Shown here piece by piece: positions 43,030 to 44,505 of a stretch of DNA of 44,505 nt. The notes below the pieces were generated by a model, which was not told where the DNA came from, did not search any database, and saw nothing but the letters and a program-made list of their open reading frames with translations. The stretch's first letter is position 1. Each line of letters opens with the position of its first letter. Source of the DNA: JBBTUF01 sp038063855 (GTDB lineage Bacteria > Patescibacteriota > Minisyncoccia > Ryanbacterales > GWA2-47-10b); contig JBBTUF010000024.1 in NCBI GenBank assembly GCA_038063855.1, forward strand, positions 1-44,505, read 5' to 3'. The translations under genes and the position numbers were made by a program.

Positions 43030-43694
43030 TGAAAGCAATACATATGGACAACGAGCAGTACAATCATAAATATATCGAAGCAAAAGAGCGCCAAGCCGTT
43101 CAGCACAAGTTTTCAGGCGTGAGTGATGGAGTACATGAAAATCGTCTTCCGCCCGGGCAGGTTCTGACCGACAAATTTTCGATTCTCGATTTGGGCGTTC
43201 GACCAACGCGCGAGCAATATTCTACGTGGTCTATCGAATTTAAGGGGCTTGTTAAGAAGCCTCAAACAATCACGCTTGCAGATATAAAACAAATTACCAA
43301 AGACGAACGTACGCTCGATTTTCATTGTGTTACGCGGTGGAGTAGATATGATTTGTATTGGGGTGGAATTTTATTTTCTAAAATGATGGAGCGCGTTGGT
43401 ATCAAGCCCGAGGCGCGTTTTGTAGTTTTTCATTCGTTTGATGACTATACAACAAATGTTCCGTCTGCCGAGGCGCTTGGCCCCGATGTGCTTATTGCAT
43501 ACGAACTTGAGGGTAGCGAGATTCCACCCGAACATGGTGGGCCGGTTCGTATGATTATTCCGACATTGTATGGTTGGAAATCGGCAAAATTTCTTACGGG
43601 CGTTGAGTTATTAGATAAAGATGCGCCGGGCTTTTGGGAAGTGCGCGGATATAATAATCATGCTGATCCGTGGCTTGAGGAACGTTATAGTTGA
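43026..43694 (+). CDS. Sulfite-oxidase-like (YedY/MsrP-type) molybdopterin oxidoreductase
   Basis: ATG 43026 overlaps the MutY stop by 4 nt. The 222 residues form an oxidoreductase molybdopterin-binding domain: WSIEFKGLVKKPQTITLADIK, then the Mo-ligand Cys in FHCVTRWS, GGILFSKMM, and YELEGSEIPPEHGGPVRMIIPTLYGWKSAKFLTGVEL. There is no signal peptide or TM, so it appears to be cytoplasmic. No molybdopterin synthesis genes are in the window. The substrate is unknown; relatives reduce methionine sulfoxide or oxidise sulfite. Confidence 0.85.
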   Translation: MMKAIHMDNEQYNHKYIEAKERQAVQHKFSGVSDGVHENRLPPGQVLTDKFSILDLGVRPTREQYSTWSIEFKGLVKKPQTITLADIKQITKDERTLDFHCVTRWSRYDLYWGGILFSKMMERVGIKPEARFVVFHSFDDYTTNVPSAEALGPDVLIAYELEGSEIPPEHGGPVRMIIPTLYGWKSAKFLTGVELLDKDAPGFWEVRGYNNHADPWLEERYS

Positions 43695-43819
43695 CTACTC
43701 ATCATGAAAGCAGTATACTCGTTCTTGTACTCAAAAAAGGCATATACAGCCATGTGTTGTAAATTCGTCGTTGGCCTCGATTGAGTAGTTTTATTAGAGT
43801 AACTTTAGGTAATCAGCCA

Positions 43820-44020
43820 ATGGCGTTTCAAGGAGGAGGCGGCCCACGGCAGATCCATGACGTTACTGCACTCGGCATAGTATGTGCCAATTGTGGTAAC
43901 CCAGTCACGGAACTCCCGTTTATGCCCAACAAGAGACAGGATGGTACTTACGGCAAAATCTTTTGTCGAGACTGCAATCGAAAGAGGCAGGATCGACCGA
44001 TGGGAGGTTTTCGCGGTTAA
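43820..44020 (+). CDS. Small zinc-ribbon-like protein
   Basis: ATG 43820 gives 66 residues (MAFQGGGGPRQIHD). Two pairs of cysteines, CANCG and CRDC, about 24 residues apart around ELPFMPNKRQDGTYGKIF, form a typical zinc ribbon. Basic ends (KRQDRPMGGFRG) suggest nucleic-acid binding. Small CxxC proteins of this kind are common in CPR genomes and have no proven role. A terminator follows. Confidence 0.7.
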   Translation: MAFQGGGGPRQIHDVTALGIVCANCGNPVTELPFMPNKRQDGTYGKIFCRDCNRKRQDRPMGGFRG

Positions 44021-44038
44021 CCAAAACTGAATAAAAAA

Positions 44039-44067
44039 ACACCTCGCGTTCGCGAGGTGTTTTTTTA
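44039..44067. terminator. Terminator after the zinc-ribbon gene
   Basis: ACACCTCG and CGAGGTGT pair around CGTTCG, with A- and T-tracts on each side. It is strong and symmetric. Confidence 0.92.
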
Positions 44068-44068
44068 T

Positions 44069-44098
44069 TTGCGGAAATATTTAATTTTTTGCTATAGT
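44069..44098 (+). promoter_or_regulatory. Promoter of the last gene
   Basis: TTGCGG (44069-44074), an 18-nt spacer and TATAGT (44093-44098). Transcription would begin near 44105, giving a leader of about 27 nt that holds the GAAAGGAG site at 44116-44123. Confidence 0.6.
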
Positions 44099-44131
44099 GC
44101 GCCTAGATTTCGTTGTGAAAGGAGAGTGCTT

Positions 44132-44505
44132 GTGAAAAAATTGATAAAGGCGACAGGAGATGCCAAGGACAGTACTGAAGCTCACGTGTTTGTACGTGCG
44201 AATGCCGCTTGTATGAGCGACATTGTCGCACTTATTCCCGGCGGTGGTACTCAAATATCGCAAGCTCTGGAGAAAGTTGGCTACGTGGTTCAATTTGATC
44301 ATAGATACAATCCAGCTCGGCGTATCACAAAAACTCTCGCAGAAAAACAAATTGTAAAGTATCAACTTATGGCGCAAGTTTTTTTTTGGCGCCGCCTGCT
44401 GGTAAATTTTCCCAACGTGCATGTTATATCTCCGTTTCAAGATTTCGGGGGCATACTGTGCAACGTGAATGGCGACGATTTTGTGAAAGCTTTATGTACA
44501 GAATT
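44132..44505 (+). CDS. Unknown protein, cut by window edge
   Basis: A frame from GTG 44132 stays open for 124 codons to the edge, and GAAAGGAG lies about 8 nt upstream. The start reads MKKLIKATGDAKDST, followed by VALIPGGGTQISQALEKVGY and ARRITKTLAEKQIVKYQLMAQ. I do not recognise it. The GGG segment followed by helix could be a nucleotide or phosphate site, but this is weak. It is set apart by its own terminator-promoter pair and by a clear Shine-Dalgarno site. Confidence 0.6.
   Translation, partial: MKKLIKATGDAKDSTEAHVFVRANAACMSDIVALIPGGGTQISQALEKVGYVVQFDHRYNPARRITKTLAEKQIVKYQLMAQVFFWRRLLVNFPNVHVISPFQDFGGILCNVNGDDFVKALCTE

Overview
The window looks like a piece of a Patescibacteria (Candidate Phyla Radiation) genome, most likely Parcubacteria-like. 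The grounds are the gene set and style: a type IV pilus cluster with a short PilB, a very large HTH-TM-fibre-S74 surface protein, DUF3467 and other small CPR-type hypotheticals, a compact ATP synthase operon with short delta and epsilon subunits, Obg without a C-terminal extension, many 4-bp gene overlaps, and -10 boxes that sit directly before start codons. TGA ends many genes, so the standard bacterial code applies, not the UGA-Gly code. No rRNA, tRNA or CRISPR array was seen.

Layout. 1-3668 (minus): pilus genes pilB, pilC, a FimT/GspH-like pilin and a pilin with a propeller-like ectodomain. 3714-8853: a secreted metzincin-like protein, a membrane lipoprotein-like protein, a ZIP metal transporter, two glycosyltransferases, DedA and a DUF2585-like membrane protein. 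8901-13053: an envelope sensor fragment, a thiol-disulfide set (thioredoxin, DsbB, CcdA) and an orphan sensor histidine kinase. 13022-13902: an apparent 0.8-kb insertion between the kinase and obg, with direct repeats outside and palindromes inside. 13875-17873: obg, an ABC exporter, a pilin-like membrane protein and two small conserved genes. 18310-25858: a roughly 2,480-residue repeat-rich fibre gene containing a 100-N scaffold gap. 25896-28563: a small hypothetical, a HAD phosphatase and a PhoH-like protein. 28700-34696: atpBEFHAGDC. 34680-37328: two carbonic-anhydrase-like proteins and a fused CdaA-YbbR protein. 37348-39237: an IS110-like recombinase flanked by an array of bridge-RNA-like stem-loops. 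39270-44505: aminopeptidase, DNA repair, peroxiredoxin, nuclease and molybdo-oxidoreductase genes, ending in a cut-off gene.

The most interesting locus is 37348-39237. A good promoter predicts a transcript that begins exactly at a long stem-loop. Two stem-loops precede the IS110-family gene, about six more follow it, and an intrinsic terminator ends the series. The stems differ in sequence yet stay paired. The loops are mostly 33-37 nt, start with GA, nearly all end with T, and several carry a small apical hairpin, which is the layout of bridge-RNA guide loops. An RNA-guided recombinase with a multi-guide array is a reasonable hypothesis but is inferred from sequence only. The second notable locus is the insertion at 13056-13868, which duplicated the overlapping 3' ends of two convergent genes.
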